A stretch of 64,000 nt of DNA from Vreelandella subterranea (GCF_900111305.1 NZ_FOGS01000008.1:124001-188000); one strand, 5' to 3'; counted from the stretch's first letter, positions 1-8,947 are shown. Notes: generated from the sequence alone by a model not told the origin. Numbers and translations: made by a program.

Positions 1-323
1 CCATTGGGCAATGCCAGGTAGGCGGACAGTATCGGCCCCAGGGTGAAGCCCATAAAGCCCGTAAAGGCAAACGTAGACAGCAGCCCTAGCGCTGAGTTGG
101 CCGTTTTATGGACCAGGAACATCAACCCATAGGCACCAATGAAGAACACGAAGATGTTCAGTTGCTGAACGCCCATTGCGACCGAGGCGCCTGCGGTGAC
201 CGCAGAGAAAAGCAGCGTCATCGCCAGCAACGCGTAGGTGTTACGCAGCACTTTGTTGGTGCTAACCGAATTGGCGACACCGCCAGAGGCTGATTGCGCA
301 ATATGTGAGTCGTTGTAACTCAT
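1..323 (-). CDS. yccA: YccA, Bax-inhibitor-1 family membrane protein (N-terminal part, gene runs off the window)
   Basis: About 107 N-terminal codons are present; the 3' end lies beyond position 1. The translation has the YccA signature: a short polar N-terminus, then K-V-L-R-N-T-Y followed by hydrophobic helices, with G-L-M-F-L-V-H-K-T-A-N and F-A-F-T-G-F-x-G-x-x-L-G-P-I-L matching the Escherichia protein closely. YccA is an inner-membrane protein that binds and modulates the FtsH protease and protects SecY from degradation. The ATG at 323 has GGAG about 10 nt upstream. An ATG at 331 runs into a stop after three codons, so 323 is the start. Identity is known from family resemblance; the role in this organism is inferred. 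Confidence 0.9.
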   Translation of the reverse strand, partial: MSYNDSHIAQSASGGVANSVSTNKVLRNTYALLAMTLLFSAVTAGASVAMGVQQLNIFVFFIGAYGLMFLVHKTANSALGLLSTFAFTGFMGFTLGPILSAYLALPN

Positions 324-447
324 GTGTTCATGCTCCGTAATGATCTATCAAACAATTGACCAGCATGCCGTTCCCAAGTTCCAGACGCAAGTCTTTGTGT
401 TACACGCTCTTCGCCTTTCGTGATTGGATATTCAATCCTGTATCATT

Positions 448-516
448 TTAGCAAGCGTTAGCGTTGAACCGGAAATCGCCGTTGTAAACTACGAAGTCGG
501 TATTTATTGGCCGCAC
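448..516 (-). CDS. Possible 22-codon leader ORF upstream of yccA
   Basis: A GTG at 516 is preceded by a near-perfect Shine-Dalgarno sequence (AAAGGAGG, 521-528, with 4 nt between it and the GTG) and opens 22 codons ending in TAA. The predicted peptide contains T-D-F-V-V-Y-N-G-D-F-R-F-N-A-N-A and a terminal Cys. It lies about 125 nt upstream of yccA on the same strand. I do not recognise it. The strong ribosome-binding site is the only evidence, and the spacing is rather short, so it could be chance or a regulatory leader. Confidence 0.25.
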   Translation of the reverse strand: MRPINTDFVVYNGDFRFNANAC

Positions 517-564
517 AACACCTCCTTTAACCTTTCGGAGCCGAGCCTGCCATGAACGTACTGA

Positions 565-735
565 TTAGCCCGCCTGGCTTGGTACGTCTTCCTCATCGTC
601 TTTCAAGGGCGTGTTGTTGGTAACCGCGGTTTGACGTGCGTCCTGAGGGACATTGTAGAGGCGCGCATCAATCACATGCAGTACCGCTAATTGTGCAAAC
701 AGCACAGCAAAACAGATAATCAGGCCTTTGAGCAT
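565..735 (-). CDS. Small single-pass membrane protein, unknown function
   Basis: A 56-residue protein with one N-terminal hydrophobic segment (about residues 3-21, M-L-K-G-L-I-I-C-F-A-V-L-F) and an acidic, polar tail ending D-D-E-E-D-V-P-S-Q-A-G. The ATG at 735 has GGAAAG at a good distance, whereas the upstream in-frame ATG at 804 has no clear site, so I chose 735. No family is recognised. It stands alone between yccA and the TelA-associated pair. Confidence 0.5.
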   Translation of the reverse strand: MLKGLIICFAVLFAQLAVLHVIDARLYNVPQDARQTAVTNNTPLKDDEEDVPSQAG

Positions 736-840
736 GGCGGCTTTCCATAAGGGCTCCCAATGAGCCTTATAGCTGCATATTAGTGCAACGCCGTACCAAT
801 ACAATCGTTATTTTACGCGTAGCTTGCTCGGTGTTCGGAA

Positions 841-884
841 CTTGCCAGGATAGCCATCAGCCTAGCTGGCAAGGACCTTGCCAG
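841..884. repeat. Alternating 8-bp inverted repeats (CTTGCCAG / CTGGCAAG / CTTGCCAG)
   Basis: CTTGCCAG occurs at 841-848 and 877-884, with its exact complement CTGGCAAG at 866-873. The middle copy can pair with either flank, giving two mutually exclusive hairpins. It lies between the small membrane protein (minus strand) and the 313-residue protein (plus strand). Confidence 0.5.
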
Positions 885-899
885 ATAATAGCCGGGGTG

Positions 900-926
900 A
901 CCAGGGGCCTTCAATAAACCCCTGGT
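900..926 (+). other. Hairpin upstream of the 313-residue protein
   Basis: ACCAGGGG (900-907) pairs with CCCCTGGT (919-926) across an 11-nt loop. No T-run follows, so it is not a clear rho-independent terminator. With the repeats at 841-884 it makes this 264-nt gap unusually structured. Confidence 0.4.
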
Positions 927-1068
927 GCCCCCTTGGTAATGAAACTCAAGCGCACATTGGAAGGTAATGACTGGAGAACACAAAAAATTGTCAGAGGGCT
1001 CGTTGCTGGTGTTTATCGACCTGGCTCGGTTACTCTAATCATTCAATTTTTGAAGGATAATCGCATCA

Positions 1069-2010
1069 ATGTTGGGATTCCTGCAGGGATTTTCCTATGG
1101 CCTCTTCATGACCTGCCTGCCCTGGTTACTGATCGGCCTGTACAACCCTGGCATAGCGCTCCCGGTGGCAACACAAGGGCGGCTGCAGGTCGTCTTCCGC
1201 TATTGTCTGGTCATCCCGTTCATCAGCATGCTGCTATGGCTGACCTCCCTTTGGGGTGGTTTCAGCCCCAGCCTGCTCGGCTGGTTGGCGGGCATCGTGG
1301 CCATCCCGGCGGCACTGCCCATAGAGCGAACGCTGCGCGGATGGCTTGCTCGCCGCCGTGAACGTCGCCGCGAGGCTCAAAGTATCGCCGAAGCGCAACG
1401 GCGCCGAGCCCAGGAAGAGCGCAAGGCCTATGAGGCTGGCGTATCGGTGCTCGATCCGGCAAGGCCACCCGAGGGCGCCGACGATCTTGTGTTGGCCATG
1501 TGCCGGGCCAAACAGAGCCTGGTGGATGTCAAACGCCCTGACCTGGCGATTCTCGCGGACCGTCTCTATAGCCGCTACCGTCATGTCATGGATGTCCTGA
1601 GCGGTCGCTTCCACACGGGTGAGCTGGCCTTTGAGCGCTCCCGTGGGCTGGTTACTCAGGTGTGTCTCGGCGCGGTGGATACACTGACGACCATGGCCTC
1701 CCAGGCTCGCGGCGTGGTCAGCGTGGATGGTCAATACGTCCGCGGTCGGCTGGAACGGGATGGCAATCGGCTAAGCGACGAGGAGCGTACCGCCCTGGTC
1801 CGTCGCCTCGACCTGCTGGTGGAGACCGAACACCGGCTCAATGAGCTTTCCGCCCGAATTGAATCGGCACTTACCGTGCTCGACGATACCGCCGTTTCCA
1901 TGGCACGCATCGAAACAACGCGACCTCAAGCGTCCGTTACCACCGAAAAAGCGCTGGAAGATCTGCGCCGCTTCGTCGAAGGCGCCGATCGTTATGCACG
2001 CAAAGACTGA
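1069..2010 (+). CDS. Membrane/coiled-coil protein paired with a TelA-family gene
   Basis: 313 residues. Three hydrophobic segments (about 5-28, 42-62 and 66-86) are followed by a strongly basic Arg-rich stretch (about 89-120) and a long helical, heptad-rich region to the C-terminus. No enzyme motif is visible. The gene lies 74 bp upstream of a TelA-family gene. In Firmicutes TelA proteins (YaaN) are neighbours of XpaC-type membrane proteins, and this protein may be the counterpart; that is inferred from context and general architecture only. The start has GAAGGA upstream. A longer reading frame from 933 overlaps the beginning in another frame and is a shadow. Confidence 0.7.
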   Translation: MLGFLQGFSYGLFMTCLPWLLIGLYNPGIALPVATQGRLQVVFRYCLVIPFISMLLWLTSLWGGFSPSLLGWLAGIVAIPAALPIERTLRGWLARRRERRREAQSIAEAQRRRAQEERKAYEAGVSVLDPARPPEGADDLVLAMCRAKQSLVDVKRPDLAILADRLYSRYRHVMDVLSGRFHTGELAFERSRGLVTQVCLGAVDTLTTMASQARGVVSVDGQYVRGRLERDGNRLSDEERTALVRRLDLLVETEHRLNELSARIESALTVLDDTAVSMARIETTRPQASVTTEKALEDLRRFVEGADRYARKD

Positions 2011-2084
2011 TCCGGCAGCCATTGATACAGTAAAGTGTTCACGACGCTTCTTGATCACTCAGTTTTTATCCTCTGGAGACGCCC

Positions 2085-3281
2085 ATGACTCAGCCATCGG
2101 ATGACCAACCTCGCCTCTCATTGCCACCCGTGGACGAGATTGCCAGCCAATTGGGGGCGCATCAGGACGAGTCGCTTGAGCCTGAAAGGCAGGACATTGA
2201 CCCCGAGCTCACGTCCATGGCTGACCGTTTTATAGAGGACATTCTTGGCGAGGGTGACGAAGCGTCGGCGGTTCGCCAGCGCCGTGCCGTGGACGAAATG
2301 GGCCTGGAACTTCAGCAGCAGGCTGCCCATCGCAGCGCCATGCTGCAAACACCGCTTCGCAAGCTGGCCCACCAGGGCGACGAAGGCGGGCCGGTTGCCA
2401 AGGCACTGAGCGACCTGCGAGGCCGCATGGAAGGTCTCGACCCCGCCCGTCATCGCCTGGCGCCCAGTGCACTGGACCGCGTGATGGCGATCATTCCCGG
2501 CGTCGACAGTCGCCTGCAGCGCTACTTTCGCAAGTTCGAGAATGCCCAGCAGGCCCTGGACGCGATCATCGAGGACCTGGAAGGTGGTCGCGATATGCTG
2601 CATCGTGACAACCTGACCTTGAGCGATGACCAGAAGGCGCTCAATGACATCCTCAGCGAGCTCAACCGCCAGATCGCGCTGGGCCGTTTGATCGACCAAC
2701 GCCTTAAGGATGATGTTGCCGAGCGCGACACGCATGATCCGCGGCGTCAATTTATCGAAGAAGAACTGCTCTTTCCGCTTCGTCAACGCATTGTCGATCT
2801 TCAGCAGCAGTTGGCGGTGAGCCAGCAGGGTGTACTGGCGCTGGAAGTCATCATCCGCAACAACCGGGAATTGATGCGTGGCGTGGACAGGGCCATCAAC
2901 GTGACGGTCTCGGCCCTCACTGTGGCAGTGACGGTCGCCATGGCGATGGCCAATCAGCGTCTGGTACTGGATCGTATCGAATCCCTCAACGCCACCACAT
3001 CCCAGATGATCGGCGGTACCGCCAAGGCGCTACGCCAGCAAGGCGTGGACATCCAGAAGCGGGCCTCCTCGGCGATGCTCGACATGCAGGTGCTCGAGGA
3101 AGCGTTTGGCGAGGTGATGGGCGCAATCGACGACCTTTCAACCTATCGTCAGGAAGCGCTGCCCCGCCTGGATGAGCAAATAGACCGCCTCGCCGCTTTG
3201 TCAAAGCAGGGAAGCGCGTCTATCGAACGTCTACGAGAAGGTAATGAGGCGCAACCGAAGGACGGCCCGGCCGCCACCTGA
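2085..3281 (+). CDS. TelA-family protein (toxic anion resistance family)
   Basis: 398 residues, soluble and almost entirely helical. The layout matches the TelA family (PF05816): a polar N-terminal region, a conserved core around M-A-I-I-P-G-V-D-S-R-L-Q-R-Y-F-R-K-F, paired helices, and the highly conserved A-I-N-V-T-V-S-A-L-T-V-A-V segment near residues 273-285. TelA was named for plasmid tellurite resistance, but most chromosomal members have no proven function and have been linked to envelope stress and antimicrobial tolerance. The ATG has TGGAGA upstream. It probably forms an operon with the preceding membrane protein. Confidence 0.85.
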   Translation: MTQPSDDQPRLSLPPVDEIASQLGAHQDESLEPERQDIDPELTSMADRFIEDILGEGDEASAVRQRRAVDEMGLELQQQAAHRSAMLQTPLRKLAHQGDEGGPVAKALSDLRGRMEGLDPARHRLAPSALDRVMAIIPGVDSRLQRYFRKFENAQQALDAIIEDLEGGRDMLHRDNLTLSDDQKALNDILSELNRQIALGRLIDQRLKDDVAERDTHDPRRQFIEEELLFPLRQRIVDLQQQLAVSQQGVLALEVIIRNNRELMRGVDRAINVTVSALTVAVTVAMAMANQRLVLDRIESLNATTSQMIGGTAKALRQQGVDIQKRASSAMLDMQVLEEAFGEVMGAIDDLSTYRQEALPRLDEQIDRLAALSKQGSASIERLREGNEAQPKDGPAAT

Positions 3282-3302
3282 TGGGGCCGCGCCCTATAAC
3301 GG

Positions 3303-3590
3303 CTACTTGAAACGCGAGGAAGCATCCCGGAAAGCCTTGCGCATCAATTCCCAGGAATCGTCCATGCCCTGGCGGACGGTATCCCAGGCCTCTTCGCTGG
3401 CATGGCGCAGTTCCTCAAGCCTTTGCTGAGTCTCCGCCTGGCGTTTCTTGAGTTGCTCGATATCCTCCTGGTACTTGACCCTGGCATCGTCACTGGCCTG
3501 GCGGGCCTGAGCAGTTAGCTTGTCGATCTCAGCATTCCACTCGTCGAGCTTGGCTTTCATTTCCTCGATAAATTCATCGCGTTGGCTCAT
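3303..3590 (-). CDS. Small coiled-coil protein of the sll1863-like stress-response type
   Basis: 95 residues, highly charged and helical throughout: M-S-Q-R-D-E-F-I-E-E-M-K-A-K-L-D-E-W-N-A-E-I-D-K-L then Q/E/K-rich heptads, ending in S-S-R-F-K. This matches the widespread small coiled-coil proteins annotated as sll1863-family stress-response proteins. No catalytic residues are visible. Two ATGs are six bases apart; GGGGAGG touches the first (3596) and lies six bases from the second (3590), so 3590 is chosen. It converges on the TelA gene with a 21-bp gap. Function is not established. Confidence 0.75.
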   Translation of the reverse strand: MSQRDEFIEEMKAKLDEWNAEIDKLTAQARQASDDARVKYQEDIEQLKKRQAETQQRLEELRHASEEAWDTVRQGMDDSWELMRKAFRDASSRFK

Positions 3591-3873
3591 GGCCATCCTC
3601 CCCTTGCGGTAATGGATCCGGAAAATGCTATCTCCGGTTTGCTGGAATCTTTTGATCGTCGAAAGGGGCTTAGGTTCGCCCCTTTTCGCTCGCTGATAGC
3701 TCCTCAGGCTTGGGTGGGTAAGTGCCTCCATTGATCCCCTTTCCGACAACATAGGAGTTGTTGGCCGATGGCGCCATGTGACGAAGAGTGCAGGCCCTTC
3801 TTCGGCTGGATTTATCTGTGTAATACTCGTTTGTGACGATGATCCCTCACTATCAACAAGCCGGAGTTTGTTC

Positions 3874-4617
3874 ATGTCGCGTGCTATCGAAATTCCCGCC
3901 GCCGACGGTACCATCGATGCTCATATCTTCACGCCCGGGAACGCCAAAGGCCCCTTTCCGGCGGTTATTCTGTTCACGGATATCGGCGGTCTGCGCCCCT
4001 GCTATCACGAGAAAGCCCAGCAAATCGCCAGCAATGGCTATGCCGTATTGATGCCCAACGTCTACTATCGCGATGTAAGCGGCGCTGTCGTGCCGGAGGG
4101 CAAATCTTTCCGCGACCCTGACGTACGACCAACGTTATTAGCGTACGCAAAACATCTCACACCCGAGGCACAATCCCGTGACTTCGTTGCCCTTCTAGAC
4201 GGCATCGATAACGCAGCCGAGTTCGGGAACGGCAGGATGGCGGTGGTTGGCTATTGCATGACGGGAGCCTTCGCACTGCGCATGGCGGCTGAACACCCCA
4301 ACCGCGTGGCGGCGGCGGCCGGCTTTCATTCGGCTCGGTTGGCAGAAGCAGACGACCCTAACAGCCCCGTCCATGTAGTCGGCGACATTGAAGGGCGCGT
4401 CTATTTCGGTCATGCGGACCAAGACGAACTTTTGCCCCCGGAGCAGATCGCGCGCATGGACGCGGCGTTAGCCGCTGCTGGCGTGCACTTCACCACCGAG
4501 CTCTACAAAGGCGCTGCCCACGGCTTCACGGCCAAGGATGCCCCTTCCTTTAATGCAACCGCCAATGATTTGCACCACAAGCGCTTGGCCTTGCTCCTGG
4601 AAGAGACGCTTAATTAA
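3874..4617 (+). CDS. Dienelactone hydrolase family protein
   Basis: 247-residue alpha/beta hydrolase of the DLH family (PF01738). The nucleophile elbow is G-Y-C-M-T-G with Cys128, as in carboxymethylenebutenolidase rather than Ser. The acid is in G-H-A-D-Q-D-E (D182 or D184) and the histidine is H216 in A-A-H-G-F-T. Family members hydrolyse dienelactones or related lactones and esters, but many chromosomal copies have no known substrate, and no aromatic-degradation genes lie nearby. The ATG at 3874 follows CCGGAG and matches the family N-terminus. In-frame codons further upstream are judged untranslated. Confidence 0.85.
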   Translation: MSRAIEIPAADGTIDAHIFTPGNAKGPFPAVILFTDIGGLRPCYHEKAQQIASNGYAVLMPNVYYRDVSGAVVPEGKSFRDPDVRPTLLAYAKHLTPEAQSRDFVALLDGIDNAAEFGNGRMAVVGYCMTGAFALRMAAEHPNRVAAAAGFHSARLAEADDPNSPVHVVGDIEGRVYFGHADQDELLPPEQIARMDAALAAAGVHFTTELYKGAAHGFTAKDAPSFNATANDLHHKRLALLLEETLN

Positions 4618-4864
4618 TGCAATTGAGCGACAGCGTACCCACTGTATGCGCACTAACGAAAGAGCATCTACCATTGAATCAAGTAAGGCGGTCCTCACTC
4701 TAATTAGGTGTTGACGTGCTCAAGGAGGAGGTTGAGCGCTCGGCATTATTGTCGATAAAAAACCTGATAAGGTAGCAATTTGTCTGAAAGTAAATTTCTC
4801 AACACCTGTCCGTAATGGGGCCTGTCGGGAAAATAACCATTAAACGATAAGGAAGTTTTGGCTT

Positions 4865-6559
4865 ATGACACGACAGGCATCGAGTTGGATTTTGGGTATG
4901 AGGGAAAGAAAGACCTCAAAGTCCTATTTTCTGGTGTTTTTTTGCTGCATAGGGATATTGCTATCCGCGGGTACCTTGCTCGTTAACTTTACCGGTGGCA
5001 CACCAAACGAGAATGCCCACTTCATGTATGTGCCTATTTTTCTGGCTGCCGCCATTTACGGTGTCGTGGGAGGCGTGGTTACCGGATTATTCGCAGGGCT
5101 GATGCTGGGGCCCGTTATTGGTGGAAACATGGACAGCCTCAATACGATCATGACCACCTGGGGCGTACGCACTCTCTGGTTCGTAGCAATTGGAGCCTGC
5201 TCCGGATTATTGATCCAGTTGATTAATTTCCTGAGCAATGAGCAACGCAAAAAAGTGTTACATGATCCTTCAACAGGACTGCCCAACCAGGCCGCTTTGA
5301 TTGAAGATCTTGCCGCTCAAATCACACCTGAATCTATCAAGAAGACGCCCATTGCTGTCGTCCTGATTCGCGCCACGGACCACAGTGAGTTTGTCGAGGT
5401 ATTTGGTATTGAAGAAGGTGATCGAATTATTGACACGGTCAGCCAGCAACTAACTCAATCTTGCCCCGAGGTTCAGAAAAGTTACCGTTTCGGCACTTCA
5501 GAGTTAGCCCTGATCGTTGATTCTAAAAATGATGAAGATCTCGAACGTGTTTCTCATTTATTGCATGCTGCCGCCTCGGCAACCTTCATGGTCGATGATT
5601 TACCAGTTCGAATCGAGCCGGCGCTTGGGTTCGGGCATGGACATAATGAGAGAGACGTAACGCGCCACCCTCTGGAAATCGTTCGACGAGCCCGCGTAGC
5701 CCTTGAAAAAGCCGTGATTCTGGAACGGCAAATGATGAGCTACGAGCCGGATTTTGATACAGCTAATCGAGATTCGCTTGAGCTGATTGCCCGCGCAGAG
5801 AAGGGACTTCATGCCGGTGAGTTCGAGCTCCACTACCAACCCAAAGTGCGACTGACCGACCGTCACCTTGCCGGTGTGGAAGCCTTGATACGCTGGCGGC
5901 GCCCCGATGGAGAAATAGTGCCACCAGGCATGTTCATGCCCAAACTCGAGAGAACCAGCTTGATCGACGCCTTCAGCCTATTCGTCATCCAGACCGGCAT
6001 TGAATATGCCCGTTCCGGACTGCTGGTACCGGTCAGTATCAACCTCACCCCACGCAACCTGACGAACGGTAGTCTGGTCGACGCCTTGATTGAAAGCCTG
6101 CGTGAATCAGGCGTACCGCCGGAGCACTTCGAAGTCGAAATAACAGAATCGGGGCTGATGCAGGAACCGGAGTCTACAATCCGGGGGCTTAACCGCCTCA
6201 GAGATCAAGGTATCGCCGTGAGTATCGACGATTTCGGCACGGGCTATGCTTCTTTTGCCTACCTGCGCAAGCTACCGGTCACGGGACTGAAAATCGACCG
6301 GGAATTTATCAGGCTACTCGAAGACGATGCCAAGACACGTCGTCTTGTGCTTACAATGATTGAAGCAGGCCATGCCCTTGATCTTAGTGTCACCGCTGAA
6401 GGTATAGAAACTGAGGAACAGGCGAAGCTTCTCACGGAGTTCGGTTGCGATCTCGGCCAGGGATTTCTCTGGAGCCCGGCGCTGGAGGCAAGTGTGCTTC
6501 GCGAGCGTATGGCCTCGCCAGCTTTCAATCATTTCTCGACGAATAAATGGCCGGCATGA
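4865..6559 (+). CDS. Membrane-anchored c-di-GMP phosphodiesterase (EAL) with degenerate GGDEF domain
   Basis: 564 residues. The N-terminal 125 residues hold about four membrane helices. A degenerate GGDEF domain follows (about 130-290), in which the signature is replaced by G-T-S-E-L (210-214), so it should not make c-di-GMP. The EAL domain (about 305-555) keeps the catalytic set: E-A-L (339-341), N-L-T-P-R-N-L, E-I-T-E-S, D-D-F-G-T-G and K-I-D-R-E-F. It should hydrolyse c-di-GMP to pGpG at the membrane. AAGGAAG precedes the ATG. It converges on a diguanylate cyclase gene 48 bp away, giving a local synthesis/degradation pair. Confidence 0.88.
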   Translation: MTRQASSWILGMRERKTSKSYFLVFFCCIGILLSAGTLLVNFTGGTPNENAHFMYVPIFLAAAIYGVVGGVVTGLFAGLMLGPVIGGNMDSLNTIMTTWGVRTLWFVAIGACSGLLIQLINFLSNEQRKKVLHDPSTGLPNQAALIEDLAAQITPESIKKTPIAVVLIRATDHSEFVEVFGIEEGDRIIDTVSQQLTQSCPEVQKSYRFGTSELALIVDSKNDEDLERVSHLLHAAASATFMVDDLPVRIEPALGFGHGHNERDVTRHPLEIVRRARVALEKAVILERQMMSYEPDFDTANRDSLELIARAEKGLHAGEFELHYQPKVRLTDRHLAGVEALIRWRRPDGEIVPPGMFMPKLERTSLIDAFSLFVIQTGIEYARSGLLVPVSINLTPRNLTNGSLVDALIESLRESGVPPEHFEVEITESGLMQEPESTIRGLNRLRDQGIAVSIDDFGTGYASFAYLRKLPVTGLKIDREFIRLLEDDAKTRRLVLTMIEAGHALDLSVTAEGIETEEQAKLLTEFGCDLGQGFLWSPALEASVLRERMASPAFNHFSTNKWPA

Positions 6560-6607
6560 CCCCTGTGATTAGACGAATCGATATACTGGGTCAAGCATTT
6601 CTATCTT

Positions 6608-7741
6608 TCATCCCTCCTCTTCTTCCTTGACGTACATTACCACTCGGTTCCTGCCTTTACGCTTACCACTGTAAAGCATCTGATCAGCTCGCGAGATCAG
6701 GGTCTCGAGGTCGATGTCCTCGGTGTGCGCTATCGCGATGCCGATCGTCACGCTTGGGCATAGCGTTTCCATTTCTTTCTGTAACGGCAGATCCGCGACC
6801 TGTTGTTTCAGTCTTTCTGCCACCATTTGCGCGTCTTCAGGACTGATATTCGGAAGGGCCACTACAAATTCTTCACCGCCAAAACGCCCTATCACATCCG
6901 TGGGGCGAAGGCATTCCGCACAGACCTCTGCAATCTTGGTTAGAACCCAATCCCCACGACGATGGCCCCAGGTGTCGTTGATGGCTTTGAAGTGGTCCAC
7001 ATCAATCATGAAAAAGCCGAACGGCACCTTTTCCCGTTGCGAGTGTTGCAGCAGCTTTTCAGCCAATTTCATGAAATGACCGCGATTATTGAGTCCCGTC
7101 AGGGCATCCCTCTCGGCCACTACACGCAACTGCGTTTCCAGTGATTTGCGGTGCGCGATTTCCTCATGCAACTGCTGATTTTGATCGCGCTCTTCGTGAA
7201 GCAACGCAAACTGCTTGCGCTGTAGGCTCTCCAGGCGCAGCAAGGCACAGAACCCCACCACGTTGGCCATAATCAACAGCAGCGCAATACGAAGCATTGC
7301 CAAGGGGCCAATCTCTGCAAACAACCCGGCAAAGGCCAGAAACCCAATATTCAGATAGAGGCTGGCAAGCGTTGCCACCGTCAGCAGGTTGGGAATCAAA
7401 AGATAAAAAGCCATAGTGGCTACCACCACCGCTGTTACCTGAGTGGGAAGGCTCTCAGGGCGCAACGGGACAATCAAAATGATACCTGTCGCCAGTAGCC
7501 ATAGCGGCAAAGCATGCAACCAGACTTTGCTGGAATAGCCGCCCCAGCGCCCGATAACGAAGGCCAGGAAAAGGCAGAGACCCACCACCCCGGTGCGCAT
7601 AGCGAGCAGTAAATAAAATTCTCTGTTGATGCCGAGAAGGTAGTAATCCGAAATGGCAAACATGCCAAAGATCAACGCGGCCACCGTCAAGTAAAGGCAG
7701 GACTCAAACCGCACCCTAGATGCAATGGACCTGCGATACAT
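6608..7741 (-). CDS. Membrane-bound diguanylate cyclase (GGDEF) with inhibitory site
   Basis: 377 residues from the ATG at 7741. About six to seven membrane helices (roughly 15-175) lead into a short coiled coil and a GGDEF domain (about 210-370). The active site is intact as G-G-E-E-F (288-292). R-P-T-D sits exactly five residues before it, the classical I-site for product inhibition. The enzyme should make c-di-GMP from two GTP. A TTG at 7813, with GGGGGAG upstream, would add 24 polar residues, so the true start is uncertain. The membrane sensor is of unknown ligand. It converges on the EAL phosphodiesterase gene. Confidence 0.88.
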   Translation of the reverse strand: MYRRSIASRVRFESCLYLTVAALIFGMFAISDYYLLGINREFYLLLAMRTGVVGLCLFLAFVIGRWGGYSSKVWLHALPLWLLATGIILIVPLRPESLPTQVTAVVVATMAFYLLIPNLLTVATLASLYLNIGFLAFAGLFAEIGPLAMLRIALLLIMANVVGFCALLRLESLQRKQFALLHEERDQNQQLHEEIAHRKSLETQLRVVAERDALTGLNNRGHFMKLAEKLLQHSQREKVPFGFFMIDVDHFKAINDTWGHRRGDWVLTKIAEVCAECLRPTDVIGRFGGEEFVVALPNISPEDAQMVAERLKQQVADLPLQKEMETLCPSVTIGIAIAHTEDIDLETLISRADQMLYSGKRKGRNRVVMYVKEEEEG

Positions 7742-8140
7742 TGACTCACTGCCACTTTCACAGAACTGACCGGTCAACCAATGCACCTGATAGTGCGCTT
7801 TTAGTGACGACAAGGCCCCATACTCCCCCCGAGTAAAACAATGATTTCTTCAGATATTGGCCAGCGGAACTCACTTCCCCAATCTTTAGCTGAGAAAACA
7901 GCTCATGCTCCCAAGCCCTGATGTTTTTCCATCCATCATGAATACCACAGGTGATGCACTTATGGCTTGAACTCAGGGGTCGGGAATTTCATCATTAACT
8001 TTAGCTTATTTACTCAACCTGCGTATTGCAGCGCACAGCCATAACTGGCGGGAACCCCAACTTCTGTGCATAAAATCCTATATCAATCTAACGGCCAGCT
8101 GATCATCGTCGTTTTTCAGCGTTAGCATGTTCGCACCAGT
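7742..8140. other. 399-bp gap without a convincing gene
   Basis: This stretch separates two minus-strand genes. I see no coding region with a credible start and no tRNA. The only structure is a 5-bp hairpin (AGCTG, six bases, CAGCT) near 7899. It probably carries the promoter of the diguanylate cyclase, possibly including the 5' extension from the TTG at 7813. Confidence 0.5.
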
Positions 8141-8800
8141 TCATGCCAACACCTCCCTGGCATTGATCAACGTTAGCCGCCCGGTTTGGAAGGCGCCGGT
8201 ATCGATGTAGAAGACATTACCCAGCCACGTCGGTTGCTTGATGATCGTATGCCCGACCACCACGGCATCAATGCCGGTCACCGGCGTTTTGTCCATACGC
8301 TTGATGCGTGAGCGTCCCCACACAATTTGTTCTTTTTCGGCAGGGCCTGCATCTTCAATCATTGACCAGTCAGTGGGCGGCTCAGCATGAACAATGCCTA
8401 CCTGCTGCCCCATCACTTCCACCTGGCGCGCATAGGGCAAATACGTCAACGCCTCGAAGAGTATTTGGCGGACTTCGGTCCGATTCTCTTTGCTCGCCCA
8501 GGTACCGCCGTTGATCATCCAAAGGCTTTCAGCGTTTCCACTCCTCTCAAGAGCCTCCAGCGCTAGCATTTCGTGATTACCGCGCACGCCGAAAAACCAG
8601 GGCTCGAAGGGAAGCGACAGGCACTTCAATGAATCAGCGCCCCGATCGATCAAGTCACCCACGCAAAACAGGCGGTCCTTTATCTTATCGAAATCCACAC
8701 GAGCCATGGCCTCGATCAGCAAGTCGTACTGCCCATGAAGGTCGCCGACGATGAAGTCTCTTCCCGCGATGTTCTTTCCGTGTTTTTGAATCAAGCTCAT
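8141..8800 (-). CDS. Serine/threonine protein phosphatase, PPP family (PphA/PrpA-like)
   Basis: 219 residues of calcineurin-like metallophosphatase fold with the bacterial/lambda PPP motifs in order: G-D-L-H-G-Q, G-D-L-I-D-R-G, and R-G-N-H-E, then a histidine in V-G-H-T. The length matches the PrpA/PphA/PphB group, which dephosphorylates Ser/Thr (and sometimes other) phosphoproteins with Mn2+. AGGAGCT precedes the ATG by six bases. A Hanks-type kinase is encoded far away at 35550-37394; a link is only speculation. Confidence 0.85.
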   Translation of the reverse strand: MSLIQKHGKNIAGRDFIVGDLHGQYDLLIEAMARVDFDKIKDRLFCVGDLIDRGADSLKCLSLPFEPWFFGVRGNHEMLALEALERSGNAESLWMINGGTWASKENRTEVRQILFEALTYLPYARQVEVMGQQVGIVHAEPPTDWSMIEDAGPAEKEQIVWGRSRIKRMDKTPVTGIDAVVVGHTIIKQPTWLGNVFYIDTGAFQTGRLTLINAREVLA

Positions 8801-8947
8801 TGTGATAGCTCCTGGTTGCAGCAGGATGCTCAGAGGCCCCGAGAAGCGAGATTGCTAAACGGCCTAAGATACAATTTGGACACAGTGAAAGACCGGTGCA
8901 TTTAGCAGAAGGGTTATTGAGCAGGAAACGGAAGACCTAGAAACGCA

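Noticed and set aside
933..1361. 142-codon frame overlapping the start of the 313-residue gene
   Set aside because: No ribosome site; its C-terminal part is the out-of-frame reading of a clearly coding region.
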